Notes under the pieces: model-generated | What the model was told of the DNA's origin: nothing | The model's input: only the letters and a program-made list of their open reading frames with translations | Databases searched by the model: none | Translations under genes and position numbers: made by a program | Assembly (NCBI GenBank): GCA_005502875.1 | Contig: SCMV01000020.1 | Span: forward strand, 1-64,000 | Reading direction: 5' to 3' | Source: Comamonadaceae bacterium 2PF | GTDB taxonomy: Bacteria > Pseudomonadota > Gammaproteobacteria > Burkholderiales > Burkholderiaceae_C | Length of the DNA: 64,000 nucleotides | In this document: positions 54,565 to 63,945 of the stretch, one piece after another | Position numbering within the stretch: position 1 is the stretch's first letter | Layout of the letters: each line of letters opens with the position of its first letter

Positions 54565-55689
54565 GTGAGCCGATCTCCACCGCGCCCCTTCGCCGTGAGC
54601 CCCAAGCAACCACTGCCTGAACTCGACGACATCCTCCGCCTCATCGAGCTGGGTGGTGAGCATGTGCAGGCACGCACGCTGTGCCGCGTCGAAGTGGGCG
54701 GCAAGGTCTTCGAGGTGCCGTCCATCTCCCTGGGCAATCCTTCGCGAGACGCCCCTGCAATCGGCTACTTCGGTGGGGTCCATGGCCTGGAGCGCATCGG
54801 CGCCGAGGTGGTCATCGCTTACCTGACCAGCCTGGTGCAGCGCCTGCGCTGGGACGAGGTGCTGCACCACCAGCTTTCCCGGTTGCGCATGGTTTTCATG
54901 CCGCTGGTCAACCCTGGCGGCCTGTGGCTGGGCACCCGCGCCAACCCGAGCGGCGTGGACCTGATGCGCAACGCGCCGATCGAAGCCACCGAGCCCGTGC
55001 CTTGGCTGCTGAGCGGTCACCGCATGAGCCCCGCCCTGCCCTGGTACCGCGGCCCGCATGGCGCCCCCATGGAAGCCGAGAGCCAGGCCCTGTGCTGGCT
55101 GGTGGACGAAGAACTGTTCGGTCGCCCGTTCAGCCTGGCGCTGGACTGTCACTCGGGCTTCGGCCTGCAGGACCGCATCTGGTTCCCCTACGCCCACACC
55201 TGCCAGCCCCTGCCTCACCTGGCGGAGCTGCACGCCCTGCACCGCGTCTTCCAGCAGACGCACGCACACCACAACTACGTGTTCGAGCCGCAGAACATGC
55301 AGTACCTCACGCACGGCGACCTGTGGGACCACCTCTACCTGCGGCACGGCCATGAGCACCCGGGCCACGTTTTTTTGCCGTTGACACTGGAGATGGGCTC
55401 ATGGATGTGGGTCAAGAAGAACCCGCGCCAGCTCTTCAGCCGCCACGGCATCTTCAACCCGCTGATCGCTCACCGACAGCAGCGCGTGCTGCGCCGGCAC
55501 ATGGCCTTGCTCGATTTCCTCGGGCGCGCCGCAGCCAGCCATGGGTGCTGGTTGCCCGAGCCGCAAGACCGCGACCTGCATGAGCGGCAAGCGCGCGCCC
55601 GCTGGTACCAGGACAGGCCACGGCGAAGTGCCGGCCAGGGCACCAAACCCGCCACAGCCCCCTCATCAGAGGCTCGCGATGGACCATGA
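54565..55689 (+). CDS. M14-family zinc carboxypeptidase-like protein
   Basis: A protein of up to 374 residues with the fold of M14 (succinylglutamate-desuccinylase/carboxypeptidase-like) enzymes. The zinc site is readable as HGLE in FGGVHGLERIGAE and His in LALDCHSGFG. A candidate catalytic Glu is in LPLTLEMGSW. RNAP and the LVNPGG segment fit substrate binding. The start is uncertain: GTG at 54565 or GTG at 54595, neither with a strong ribosome site. It overlaps the following hydrolase gene by 11 bases. Substrate unknown; no signal peptide is visible. Confidence 0.75.
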   Translation: MSRSPPRPFAVSPKQPLPELDDILRLIELGGEHVQARTLCRVEVGGKVFEVPSISLGNPSRDAPAIGYFGGVHGLERIGAEVVIAYLTSLVQRLRWDEVLHHQLSRLRMVFMPLVNPGGLWLGTRANPSGVDLMRNAPIEATEPVPWLLSGHRMSPALPWYRGPHGAPMEAESQALCWLVDEELFGRPFSLALDCHSGFGLQDRIWFPYAHTCQPLPHLAELHALHRVFQQTHAHHNYVFEPQNMQYLTHGDLWDHLYLRHGHEHPGHVFLPLTLEMGSWMWVKKNPRQLFSRHGIFNPLIAHRQQRVLRRHMALLDFLGRAAASHGCWLPEPQDRDLHERQARARWYQDRPRRSAGQGTKPATAPSSEARDGP

Positions 55690-56566
55690 CGTCAACATGG
55701 GCGCCGGCAAGCCGCTCAAAACCGCAACCGCCATTGGCGCGTCAGCCAGCCCGGAGGCACTTGAGGCCACGCCTGAGGCCGCAGGCACCTGGCTTCTGCT
55801 GCGCGGCCTCACCCGCGAGCACGGCCACTGGGGCGATTTCGCCGATCGATGGCTCGCCGAACTGCCCGCCAACTCGCGCGTGCTGACGCCCGACCTGGCC
55901 GGCAACGGCGTGCGCTGCCATGACCGCAGCCCTGCCTCGGTGCCTGGCCTGTTGGCATCCTTGCGCCACGACTTGCTGGCACAAGGTTTCGCCCCGCCTT
56001 ACCGCGTGATCGCGATGTCGTTGGGTGCGATGGTGACCGTCGAGTGGGCGCACCGATACCCAAGCGAGCTCGAGGACGCCGTGCTGATCAACACCAGCTT
56101 GAAGCCGCACAGCCCGATCTGGCACCGGCTGCAACCGCGCTGGTGGCCCGTGATCCTGCGACTGCTGATCGGTCGCGCGCCGCCCGCGCAATGGGAACGG
56201 ACCATCCTGGCGATGACCACGCGGCATCCGCCAGACGCCAACGCCACGCTGGCGCACTGGCTGCGCTTGAGGCAGGCCCATCCCGTCAAGCCGATCAATG
56301 GCCTGCGTCAACTGTGGGCCGCCGCACGATACCGGGCGCCGCCCTCGGCGCCATCGGTGCCCCTGCTGCTGCTCAATGGCTCACAAGACCAGCTGGTCCA
56401 CCCCCATTGCTCGACCGTGCTGGCCGAGCATTGGGGCGCGCCGATCGTCAGGCATCCCACGGCGGGGCATGATCTGCCGCTGGATGCGGGGCCGTGGGTG
56501 AGGCAACAGGTGCTGCGCTGGTTGACACAGCGCCAGACGGATCACCCGCCGGGGCCTCGGGCTTGA
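55679..56566 (+). CDS. Alpha/beta hydrolase
   Basis: A 295-residue alpha/beta-hydrolase-fold protein. The serine elbow AMSLGAM is clear and near the middle, with LLLNGSQDQLVHP supplying an Asp and AGHDLPLD the His, so the triad is complete. LRGLTREHGHW resembles the oxyanion-side start of esterase and lactonase-type members. The start overlaps the end of the M14-like gene; the 3' end overlaps the convergent rdgC gene by 119 bases. Substrate unknown. Confidence 0.8.
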   Translation: MDHDVNMGAGKPLKTATAIGASASPEALEATPEAAGTWLLLRGLTREHGHWGDFADRWLAELPANSRVLTPDLAGNGVRCHDRSPASVPGLLASLRHDLLAQGFAPPYRVIAMSLGAMVTVEWAHRYPSELEDAVLINTSLKPHSPIWHRLQPRWWPVILRLLIGRAPPAQWERTILAMTTRHPPDANATLAHWLRLRQAHPVKPINGLRQLWAAARYRAPPSAPSVPLLLLNGSQDQLVHPHCSTVLAEHWGAPIVRHPTAGHDLPLDAGPWVRQQVLRWLTQRQTDHPPGPRA

Positions 56567-57497
56567 GCGTGCCCACCGAGCCCATGGTCAGCGCCTCGCC
56601 GCCCAGTGCCTCGAGCAGGTCGGGGATCAGCTGAATCAGCTCGCCGGTCGAGATCGCCACGTCGGCCTCGAAGGCCTCTGACGGGTCGACCTTGCCACCG
56701 CGAGAAGGCGCGCCTTCGCTCTCGAAGACCACGTCCAGGAAGGCCAGCTTCTTGAGCTGCAACGCCTCGGTCAGCACGAAGGACACGCGCTCGCGCCAGC
56801 TCAGCGCCACGCGCGTGGGCACCTTGCCAGCCTGGATGTGCTGCTTGACCTCATCGGTGTCCAGCGGGTGGCGCGCATAACGCACCACCGACTTCATCTC
56901 GTCAGGCGACTTCAGCTCGCACTCGCGGTCCACGCTGAATTGATACGGCGGCTCGCCCGTGCCCAGCCAGTGCGACATCGCCACGGCAGGCGACATCTCC
57001 GTCTGGATCAGGCTCACGGCCAGGCCGTCCATGGCCTTGACGAGCAAAGTCACGATCTCGTCGGCCTTGGCCTGGCTGCCGCAGTCCAGCACCAGCAGGC
57101 GCTGCTTGGGCGCGATCCACACCCAGCTGGTCGCCACCTTGGTGAAGGCCATCGGCAGCAGCTCCAGCAAGGCCTGCTCCTTGAGCTCCTTCGTCTGCTT
57201 CTTGCCCGGGCGACGGCCCGTCTGCTCTTCGATCTGGTCTGCGATCTCTTCGGTGCGGCGCTTGACCACCGAACCCGGCACGACGCGCTGCTCCGTCATC
57301 AGGCGCAGCACCCATTGCCCACCGATGGCCTCGACCAGCGGCCCGTGCTTCTCGCCACGCGGCTCGATCCAGCCGAACGACTTCTGTTGCGTGAGGCCAC
57401 AGGGCACGAAGCGCGCCTTGTCCAGTTCGGCCTCCAGCTGGCTGGCCGAGGCCGACCAACCCTCGCCGATGCGGTAGACGATGAGGTTCTTGAACAT
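56448..57497 (-). CDS. rdgC: Recombination-associated protein RdgC
   Basis: A 349-residue ring-forming DNA-binding protein that modulates RecA. Family start MFKNLIVYRIGEGW, GWIEPRG and the KKQTKELKEQALLELLPMAF region are characteristic. The C-terminus has an extra Ala/Pro-rich tail of about 40 residues that makes up most of the 119-base overlap with the convergent hydrolase gene. The likely upstream start is ATG 57497. Confidence 0.95.
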   Translation of the reverse strand: MFKNLIVYRIGEGWSASASQLEAELDKARFVPCGLTQQKSFGWIEPRGEKHGPLVEAIGGQWVLRLMTEQRVVPGSVVKRRTEEIADQIEEQTGRRPGKKQTKELKEQALLELLPMAFTKVATSWVWIAPKQRLLVLDCGSQAKADEIVTLLVKAMDGLAVSLIQTEMSPAVAMSHWLGTGEPPYQFSVDRECELKSPDEMKSVVRYARHPLDTDEVKQHIQAGKVPTRVALSWRERVSFVLTEALQLKKLAFLDVVFESEGAPSRGGKVDPSEAFEADVAISTGELIQLIPDLLEALGGEALTMGSVGTLKPEAPAGDPSGAVSTSAAPVASPTAPHPAADHAPPWDA

Positions 57498-57510
57498 GAT
57501 GGGATCCAGA

Positions 57511-57542
57511 CAAAAGAAAACGCCCCTGACGAATCAGGGGCG
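57511..57542 (-). terminator. Intrinsic terminator after tRNA-Ser
   Basis: On the minus strand, CGCCCCTGA-TTCG-TCAGGGGCG (nine pairs, UUCG-type loop) is followed by TTTTCTTTT (57511-57519). It begins ten bases beyond the CCA end of tRNA-Ser and ends that transcript before rdgC. Confidence 0.8.
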
Positions 57543-57551
57543 CTCTTGTTT

Positions 57552-57642
57552 TGGCGGAGACGGAGGGATTCGAACCCTCGATACGCTTTTGGCGTATGCT
57601 CCCTTAGCAGGGGAGTACCTTCGACCACTCGGCCACGTCTCC
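57552..57642 (-). tRNA. tRNA-Ser(GCU)
   Basis: A 91-base serine tRNA with the long variable arm typical of class II tRNAs. The acceptor stem is GGAGACG paired with CGTCTCC, and the anticodon stem-loop is CTCCC-CTGCTAA-GGGAG. The anticodon GCT is at 57606-57608 on the plus strand as AGC. The T-arm loop is GTTCGAATC. The CCA end is encoded (57552-57554) after discriminator G. Reads AGC and AGU codons. Confidence 0.97.
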
Positions 57643-57702
57643 AACAACAGCGCGGATTCTAGCCCAGAAAACCTGAGCTCATCGGCGTGTTGAACAAAAC
57701 AC

Positions 57703-57722
57703 ACGCCGCGCGAACGCGGCGA
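57703..57722 (-). terminator. Intrinsic terminator after aspartate kinase gene
   Basis: Minus-strand hairpin CGCCGCG-TTCG-CGCGGCG (seven pairs, UUCG-type loop) followed by TGTGTTTTGTT. It lies 22 bases after the aspartate kinase stop and before tRNA-Ser. Confidence 0.65.
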
Positions 57723-57743
57723 GCACGAACCATCAGCAGGCGA

Positions 57744-59000
57744 TCAAGCCTTGGCTTCGTCCAGGCCGAAAGCCTTGTGCAGCGCACGAACGGCCAGCTC
57801 CATGTACTTCTCGTCGATGACGACGGAAGTCTTGATCTCCGAGGTGGTGATCATCTGGATGTTGATGCCCTCGTCCGACAGCGTCTTGAACATGGTCGAT
57901 GCGATGCCGACGTGGCTGCGCATGCCGATGCCCACGATGGAGACCTTGCAGATCTTCGGGTCGCCCACGATCTCGCGCGCGCCCAGCGTGGGCTGCACGT
58001 TCGTTTGCAGCAGCTCCAGCGTCTTGGCGTAGTCGCCGCGCGGCACGGTGAACGAGAAGTCCGTCTTGCCGTCGTGCGAGACGTTCTGGATGATCACATC
58101 GACGTCGATGTTGGCTTCAGCGACCTTGCCCAGAATCTGGTAGGCGATGCCGGGGGTGTCGGGCACGCCGACCACGGTGATCTTGGCTTCGTCGCGGCTG
58201 AACGCGATGCCGGAAACAACGGCTTGTTCCATGTTCTCGTCTTCCTCAAAACTGATGAGCGTGCCCGACTTGGCTTCTTCTTCCAGGTCGATGTCCCAGG
58301 GGGTGAAGCTGGAGAGCACGCGGGTCGGCACGCGGTACTTGCCGGCGAATTCAACCGAGCGGATCTGCAGCACCTTCGAGCCCAGCGAAGCCATCTCCAG
58401 CATCTCTTCGAAGCTGATGGACTTCATGCGGCGGGCTTCAGGCACCACGCGCGGGTCGGTGGTGTAGATGCCGTCCACGTCGGTGTAGATGAGGCACTCG
58501 TCGGCCTTGAGCGCGGCGGCGATCGCCACGGCCGAGGTGTCGGAGCCACCGCGGCCCAGCGTGGTGATGTGGCCTTCGGGGTCAACGCCCTGGAAGCCCG
58601 TGACGATCACCACCTTGCCGGCGTTGAGGTCGGCACGCACGCGGGCGTCGTCGATGCTCTCGATGCGGGCTTTGGTGAACGCCGAATTCGTTTTGACCGG
58701 CACTTGCCAGCCAGCGTAGCTGATGGCATCCATGCCTTCGGCCTGCAGCGCAATCGACAGCAGGCCCACGGAGACCTGCTCACCGGTGGAGGCGATCATG
58801 TCGAGCTCGCGCGGGTTGGCGCGGTCGGAGAGTTCTTTGGCCAGGCCCAGCAGTCGGTTGGTCTCGCCGCTCATGGCCGAGGGCACGACCACGATTTGGT
58901 GACCCGCCCGCACCCACTTGGCCACTCGCTTGGCCACGTTGCGGATGCGCTCGGTCGAGCCCATCGACGTGCCGCCGTATTTGTGAACGATCAGTGCCAT
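57744..59000 (-). CDS. lysC: Aspartate kinase
   Basis: A 418-residue ATP:aspartate phosphotransferase, first step of lysine, threonine and methionine synthesis. The N-terminal KYGGTSMG and the MSGETNRLL and TSAVAIAAAL motifs mark the kinase domain. Two C-terminal ACT domains (FSFTVPRGDYAKTL and MRSHVGIASTMFKTLSDEGI region) would bind the feedback amino acid. The ATG at 59000 gives the family start MALIVHKYGG; the open frame further upstream is not conserved. Confidence 0.96.
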   Translation of the reverse strand: MALIVHKYGGTSMGSTERIRNVAKRVAKWVRAGHQIVVVPSAMSGETNRLLGLAKELSDRANPRELDMIASTGEQVSVGLLSIALQAEGMDAISYAGWQVPVKTNSAFTKARIESIDDARVRADLNAGKVVIVTGFQGVDPEGHITTLGRGGSDTSAVAIAAALKADECLIYTDVDGIYTTDPRVVPEARRMKSISFEEMLEMASLGSKVLQIRSVEFAGKYRVPTRVLSSFTPWDIDLEEEAKSGTLISFEEDENMEQAVVSGIAFSRDEAKITVVGVPDTPGIAYQILGKVAEANIDVDVIIQNVSHDGKTDFSFTVPRGDYAKTLELLQTNVQPTLGAREIVGDPKICKVSIVGIGMRSHVGIASTMFKTLSDEGINIQMITTSEIKTSVVIDEKYMELAVRALHKAFGLDEAKA

Positions 59001-59127
59001 GTCAGAGGTTGGTGATGCCACCGTGCGCGTGGGGCCGCTCCATCGCTGAACGTTGCTGCCCGCCAAAAATACCGACGCACGGTCGAACCCGCGATTTTAA
59101 CGCGAGACAGGCGCCCTCGCGGGCATT

Positions 59128-60456
59128 TCACGCGTCAGGCAGCCAGCGCAAACCCCATTGCGGCACCCCTTCGGGTGCCTGGAAGCGCCCATCCACACCC
59201 AGACCAGGCACGAAAACCAGCGACTCGCCCGAGAAAAAAAGCGGCACCGAGCGAGCCCAGGCGGGCACCCCCACGGCCTGGAACTGACGCTTGAGGTCGC
59301 GCACCGGGCGCCCTGCCCCCATCTGGAACCCCTCGCCGCCAGAGCGCGCTCGGGCCTGCAGCCCACCCCGCAAGCGCTGCGGCGCCACGCCACCCCGAGC
59401 CACCTCCTCGACCCTCAGGCAACCTCGCCAGCCCGGCACCGGCCAGTCCCCTGGCTGGTCGACGCTCAGCACCACCTCGGGCCTGGGCGCCAAGCGATTC
59501 TCATCGCCATGGACACCGCCATCTGCCCCGGCCTCAGGCACACAGCGCAGCACACCGCGGTAAAGCGACACACCCAACTCAGGCCATCGGGCACTGCCCT
59601 GCCCCGCCAGCGCCCTGGGCACCTCGCGGCTCAACCGATCGACCCAACTCGCGCCGCCCACGCCATGCTTGCCCAGCCAGGCCAGCAACACCTGTCGCCG
59701 CTCCGCATCGGGCAGCACCGACCACGACACCGCATTCAAAGCGCCGGGGTCGACCTCTCCCCCCCAGCGCTGCAAGGCCTCGGCCTGCCAGGCGCGCAAG
59801 GCCGGCAAGGCGTCCGCCACGCGCTCGGCCGACTGCGCCAGGGTCGACTCCGCATCGGGGAAGGCAGCCAGCAAGGCCGGCCACACGTCCAGCCGCAAGC
59901 GATTGCGCGCGAAGCGCCGATCACCGTTGCTCTCGTCTTCAACGAAGCGCAGGCCATGCTGCGCCACGTGGGCTTCGATGGCCTCGCGAGGCAGGTCCAG
60001 CCAGGGCCGCACCCAGCGCACGCCGTCACGCCAGTCGTCCTTGGGCATGCAGGCCAATCCGGCCACGCCGCCGCCACGCAGGGCCTGCAACAAAAAAGTT
60101 TCGGCCTGGTCACGCCGATGCTGGGCCAGCAGCAGCAGGTCCGCCCCCGCTTCTCGGGCCATGTCAGCCAGGGCCTCATGCCGCAATCGACGTGCCTCGG
60201 CCTCCACACTGAGCCCGGCGTCAAGCGGCACGGACACCCGGCGGCTGAGCAGGCTCAAAGGCAGGCCTTGTTCGACCCACTGCCGGCAGGTGGCTTCAGC
60301 GTGCGCCAGCCAGGCATCTGCCTGAGGACTGAGTCCATGGTGCACGTGCAGGGCGAACACGTGCAAGCCCGGCACCTCGGCCGCCGCACGCGCCGTCACG
60401 TGCAACAAGGCGGTCGAGTCGCGCCCGCAACTGTAGGCCACCGCCAAAGCCGGCAT
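59128..60456 (-). CDS. tilS: tRNA(Ile)-lysidine synthetase TilS
   Basis: A 442-residue PP-loop ATPase that converts the wobble C of tRNA-Ile(CAU) into lysidine. The N-terminal PP-loop reads SCGRDST, where the usual form is SGGxDS, so the second position is Cys instead of Gly. HVHHGLSPQADAW and LLLAQHRRDQAETFLLQALRGGG follow as in the family. The C-terminal domain is Arg- and Gly-rich. Located between accA and the aspartate kinase gene. Confidence 0.92.
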   Translation of the reverse strand: MPALAVAYSCGRDSTALLHVTARAAAEVPGLHVFALHVHHGLSPQADAWLAHAEATCRQWVEQGLPLSLLSRRVSVPLDAGLSVEAEARRLRHEALADMAREAGADLLLLAQHRRDQAETFLLQALRGGGVAGLACMPKDDWRDGVRWVRPWLDLPREAIEAHVAQHGLRFVEDESNGDRRFARNRLRLDVWPALLAAFPDAESTLAQSAERVADALPALRAWQAEALQRWGGEVDPGALNAVSWSVLPDAERRQVLLAWLGKHGVGGASWVDRLSREVPRALAGQGSARWPELGVSLYRGVLRCVPEAGADGGVHGDENRLAPRPEVVLSVDQPGDWPVPGWRGCLRVEEVARGGVAPQRLRGGLQARARSGGEGFQMGAGRPVRDLKRQFQAVGVPAWARSVPLFFSGESLVFVPGLGVDGRFQAPEGVPQWGLRWLPDA

Positions 60457-60492
60457 CGGCAGGCCCTTGTTCGCTGACAGCGATCCGAGCGC

Positions 60493-61464
60493 TCAGTGCT
60501 CGGTGGTGTCGTTGAAGCGACCCATGGCCTGCAGGCGCTCGTAGCGGGCCTGCAGCAGGTCCTTGACCTTCAGGTCGGCGACCTGACGGTAGGCATCGTT
60601 GAGCGCGCGCTTGAGGTTGGCGCAGGCTTGCTTGTGATCGCGGTGAGCGCCACCCACGGGCTCGGAGATGATCTTGTCGATCAGGCCCAGCGCCTTGAGG
60701 CGGTGCGCCGTGATGCCCAGCGCTTCGGCGGCATCCGAGGCCTTGTCGGCCGTCTTCCAGAGGATGGACGCGCAGCCCTCCGGCGAGATCACGGAGTACA
60801 CCGAGTATTGCATCATCAGCACCTGGTCGGCCACGCTGATGGCCAGCGCACCACCCGAGCCGCCTTCACCGATGATGGTGGTGATGATGGGCACCTCCAG
60901 CCGCGCCATCTCGAAGATGTTGCGGCCGATGGCTTCCGATTGGTTGCGCTCTTCCGCGCCGATGCCGGGGTAGGCGCCCGGGGTGTCGACGAAGGTGAAC
61001 ACCGGCAGGTTGAACTTCTGCGCGGTTTCCATCAGGCGCAGGGCCTTGCGGTAGCCTTCGGGGCGCGACATGCCGAAGTTGCGCGCGGCGCGCTCCTTCG
61101 TGTCGCGGCCCTTCTGGTGGCCCAGGACCATGCAAGGCTGGCCGTTGAAGCGGGCCAGGCCACCGACGATGGACAGGTCATCGGCGAAATGGCGGTCGCC
61201 GTGCATTTCCTGGAAATCGGTGAACAGTTCGTTGACGTAGTCCAGCGTGTAAGGGCGCTGCGGATGACGCGCGATCTGCGTGACCTGCCAGGGCGTCAGG
61301 TTGGCGTAGATGTCCTTGGTGAGCTGGGTGCTCTTTTTGCTCAGGCGGTCGATCTCTTCGGAGATGTCGACGGCCGACTCGCTCTGCACATAGCGCAGCT
61401 CGTCGATCTTGGATTCCAGCTCGGAGATCGGTTGCTCGAACTCCAGGAAGTGTCGCTTGCTCAT
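60493..61464 (-). CDS. accA: Acetyl-CoA carboxylase carboxyltransferase subunit alpha
   Basis: A 323-residue AccA, which with AccD moves the carboxyl group from biotin to acetyl-CoA to form malonyl-CoA. Start [20 protein letters not shown], central [24 protein letters not shown] and [12 protein letters not shown] are conserved. It supplies malonyl-CoA for fatty acids and, in this strain, would also feed the PKS module. Lies between the AlkA-type glycosylase gene and tilS. Confidence 0.97.
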   Translation of the reverse strand: MSKRHFLEFEQPISELESKIDELRYVQSESAVDISEEIDRLSKKSTQLTKDIYANLTPWQVTQIARHPQRPYTLDYVNELFTDFQEMHGDRHFADDLSIVGGLARFNGQPCMVLGHQKGRDTKERAARNFGMSRPEGYRKALRLMETAQKFNLPVFTFVDTPGAYPGIGAEERNQSEAIGRNIFEMARLEVPIITTIIGEGGSGGALAISVADQVLMMQYSVYSVISPEGCASILWKTADKASDAAEALGITAHRLKALGLIDKIISEPVGGAHRDHKQACANLKRALNDAYRQVADLKVKDLLQARYERLQAMGRFNDTTEH

Positions 61465-61505
61465 GGTGAGGTCCTTCTTGAGGGCGCAACGACGAGGATC
61501 ACCCG

Positions 61506-62213
61506 TCAGTACGCCACGGGCAGCGGGTCAAGGCTGCGCCACAGATACCAGGTGCCCACCGTTCGGTAGGGCGACCAGGCTTCGGCCACGTCCCGCGCTT
61601 CGGCGCGCGAGACCGGCTCGCCACTGAAATAACTCTGGCTGATGCCCTTGATGAGCCCCAAATCGTCCAGGGGCAGCACGTTCGGGCGCATCAGGTGGAA
61701 GATGAGGAACATCTCGGCCGTCCAGCGACCGATGCCGCGGATGTCAACGAGCTCCTCGATGATCAGCTCGTCTTCCATCTCCTGCCACTGTGCCACATGC
61801 ACCCGGCCTTCGGCAAAATGCCGGGCCAGGTCGAGCATGTATTCGACCTTGCGGGCCGACAACCCGGCTTGGCGCAATTCATCGGTCGTCTTGCTCAACA
61901 TGGTCAGCGGAGACAGGGGATCGCGGTGGGCCTCGGCGCTCCCGCCCAGGACCACCACCAGGCGCTCCCAGACAGACTGCGCGGCTTTGACCGAGATCTG
62001 CTGCCCGACGATGGAGCGCGCCAGGGTGGTGAACGCATCGCCACGGCTTTGCAAACCGGCCGAGCCATGGTCGGCGATCAGCTTGCGCATGACGCGATCG
62101 CGCTTGCTCAGGTGCTTGCAGGCCTCTTCCCAGTAGGCAGGCGTGACCAGACCCGACGCCAAAGAGGGGCTGCTGCCCCCGCTGCGAGGGCTGGCTTTGG
62201 AAGCGCTGGGCAT
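61506..62213 (-). CDS. DNA-3-methyladenine glycosylase II-type, HhH-GPD protein (AlkA-like)
   Basis: A 235-residue helix-hairpin-helix DNA glycosylase. The HhH is [18 protein letters not shown] and the catalytic Asp is in [11 protein letters not shown]; there is no lysine in the lyase position, so a monofunctional glycosylase is expected. Its ATG shares one base with the cysS stop (TGATG), pointing to coupling. It removes alkylated purines in base-excision repair. Small size fits the AlkA group without the N-terminal domain. Confidence 0.9.
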   Translation of the reverse strand: MPSASKASPRSGGSSPSLASGLVTPAYWEEACKHLSKRDRVMRKLIADHGSAGLQSRGDAFTTLARSIVGQQISVKAAQSVWERLVVVLGGSAEAHRDPLSPLTMLSKTTDELRQAGLSARKVEYMLDLARHFAEGRVHVAQWQEMEDELIIEELVDIRGIGRWTAEMFLIFHLMRPNVLPLDDLGLIKGISQSYFSGEPVSRAEARDVAEAWSPYRTVGTWYLWRSLDPLPVAY

Positions 62214-63604
62214 CAGGCGCTCACCCAGGTGGTGCCCTGCGGGCCATCCTTGAGCACGATGCCCTGAGCCGCCAGCTCGTCACGGATGCGGTCGGCTTGG
62301 GCAAAATCGCGCGCCCTCTTGGCGTCGGCTCGGGCCTGAATCAGCGCTTCGATGGCGGCCGCATCCGGCGCACCGGTGCCCGAGCCCGCCTGCAGGTAAG
62401 CCTGCGGCGACTGCTGCAACACCCCCAACACCGATGCCAGGGCCTTGAGCAGTCGAGCCACATCACCCGAGCGCGAGCGGTTGAGCTCAGCCGCCAGGTC
62501 GAAAAGCACCGACAAGGCCATCGGCGTGTTCAGGTCTTCGTCCATGGCCGCCTTGAAGCGCGCCGCCTGCGGGTGCGCCCAGTCGATGTCGGCAAGCCCC
62601 ACCTCGCCCACATCAACGCCGTCGAGCGCCGTGTAAAGGCGGCGCAAGCCGTTGCGCGCGTCGTCGATGCCCGCGTCGCTGAAATTGAAGGGGCTGCGGT
62701 ACTGCGTGCGCAGCATGAAAAAGCGCAGGGCCTCGCCATCGAAGTGCTTGAGCACGTCGCGGATGGTGAAGAAATTGCCCAGCGACTTCGACATCTTGAC
62801 GTTGTCGACGTTGACGAAACCGTTGTGCAGCCAGTAGTTGACGAAGCGCTTGCCCGAGGCACCTTCGCTCTGCGCGATCTCGTTTTCGTGGTGGGGAAAC
62901 TGCAGGTCCAGGCCGCCACCGTGGATGTCGAACTGCTCGCCCAGCAAGGTGCAGCTCATGGCTGAACACTCGATGTGCCAGCCAGGGCGCCCAGGGCCGT
63001 AGCTCGACTCGTACTTCGCGTCAGCAGGCTCTTCAGGCTTGGCCGACTTCCAGAGCACGAAGTCCAGCGGGTCCTGCTTGCCGTCGTCCACGGCCACGCG
63101 CTCGCCTGCGCGCAGCTGGTCCAGGCTCTTGCCCGAGAGCTTGCCGTAGCCGGGAAACTTGCGCACCGCGTAGTTCACGTCGCCATTCGATGCCCGGTAA
63201 GCCAGGCCATTGGCCTCGAGCTTGCCGATCAGGTCGAGCATCTGCCCGACATATTCGGTGGCACGCGGCTCGTGCGTGGGCGGCTCGATGCCCAGCGCAG
63301 CGATGTCCTCGTGCATCGCCTTCGTCATTTCGTCCGTGAGCTGGCGGATGGGGATGCCCCGCTCCACCGCACGGCGGATGATCTTGTCGTCGATGTCGGT
63401 GATGTTGCGCACGTACGTGACTTCGTAGCCGCTGGCCTTGAGCCAGCGCTGCACGACGTCGAACGCCATCATCATGCGGGCGTGCCCGACGTGGCAGAGG
63501 TCATAGATGGTCATGCCGCATACATACATGCGGACCTGCCCCGGCGTCATGGGGACGAATGCTTCGACCTGTCTCGACAGGCTGTTGAAAAGACGCAGGC
63601 TCAT
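62213..63604 (-). CDS. cysS: Cysteinyl-tRNA synthetase
   Basis: A 463-residue class I synthetase. The HIGH-type motif is [17 protein letters not shown] appears in [11 protein letters not shown], and the zinc ligands are in the VCGMTIY and HIECSAMSC regions and in FPHHENE. The ATG at 63604 ([11 protein letters not shown]) gives the family start; the open frame upstream is not conserved. First gene of the cysS-alkA-accA-tilS-ask run on the minus strand. Confidence 0.97.
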   Translation of the reverse strand: MSLRLFNSLSRQVEAFVPMTPGQVRMYVCGMTIYDLCHVGHARMMMAFDVVQRWLKASGYEVTYVRNITDIDDKIIRRAVERGIPIRQLTDEMTKAMHEDIAALGIEPPTHEPRATEYVGQMLDLIGKLEANGLAYRASNGDVNYAVRKFPGYGKLSGKSLDQLRAGERVAVDDGKQDPLDFVLWKSAKPEEPADAKYESSYGPGRPGWHIECSAMSCTLLGEQFDIHGGGLDLQFPHHENEIAQSEGASGKRFVNYWLHNGFVNVDNVKMSKSLGNFFTIRDVLKHFDGEALRFFMLRTQYRSPFNFSDAGIDDARNGLRRLYTALDGVDVGEVGLADIDWAHPQAARFKAAMDEDLNTPMALSVLFDLAAELNRSRSGDVARLLKALASVLGVLQQSPQAYLQAGSGTGAPDAAAIEALIQARADAKRARDFAQADRIRDELAAQGIVLKDGPQGTTWVSA

Positions 63605-63945
63605 GTGGGAATGATGGGGTCGGGACCGGGCCCCGCGGCGGGGCGCCGGAGGCGGGTCGGGCTGAGGCGCCGGGCTTGCTCGCGTGAGCCTGCGCGGGGC
63701 ACATGCCACCGCCAGAGCACAGCGCGCTCCTGGGCGTCGCTCAGATACAATTTGCCGAGTATAGCGGCCGGGCCACAACAAGGCCCGATCTGCGGGTCAG
63801 ACCGCCGTTTTTCATGTGACGGCGGCTGTTATCCTTCGCATGCTGAGCACGATCGGAAAGCCGACGCCGCGACGGTGGATGGCCCGAGCCAGCAGTCCCT
63901 TGTGCCCAAGCCCCTGCCCGAACAACCCTTCTGACATCACCATCC
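63605..63945. promoter_or_regulatory. Divergent intergenic region upstream of cysS
   Basis: A 341-base gap between cysS (minus) and the start of a gene on the plus strand. It contains an inverted repeat CCGCCGT / ACGGCGG at 63802-63825 with a ten-base loop. No convincing promoter pair was found and no coding frame is supported. Confidence 0.35.

Noticed and set aside
57552-57642. tRNA-Ser as an integration site for a mobile element
   Set aside because: No integrase gene and no repeat of the tRNA 3' end were found nearby; both flanks are conserved housekeeping genes.
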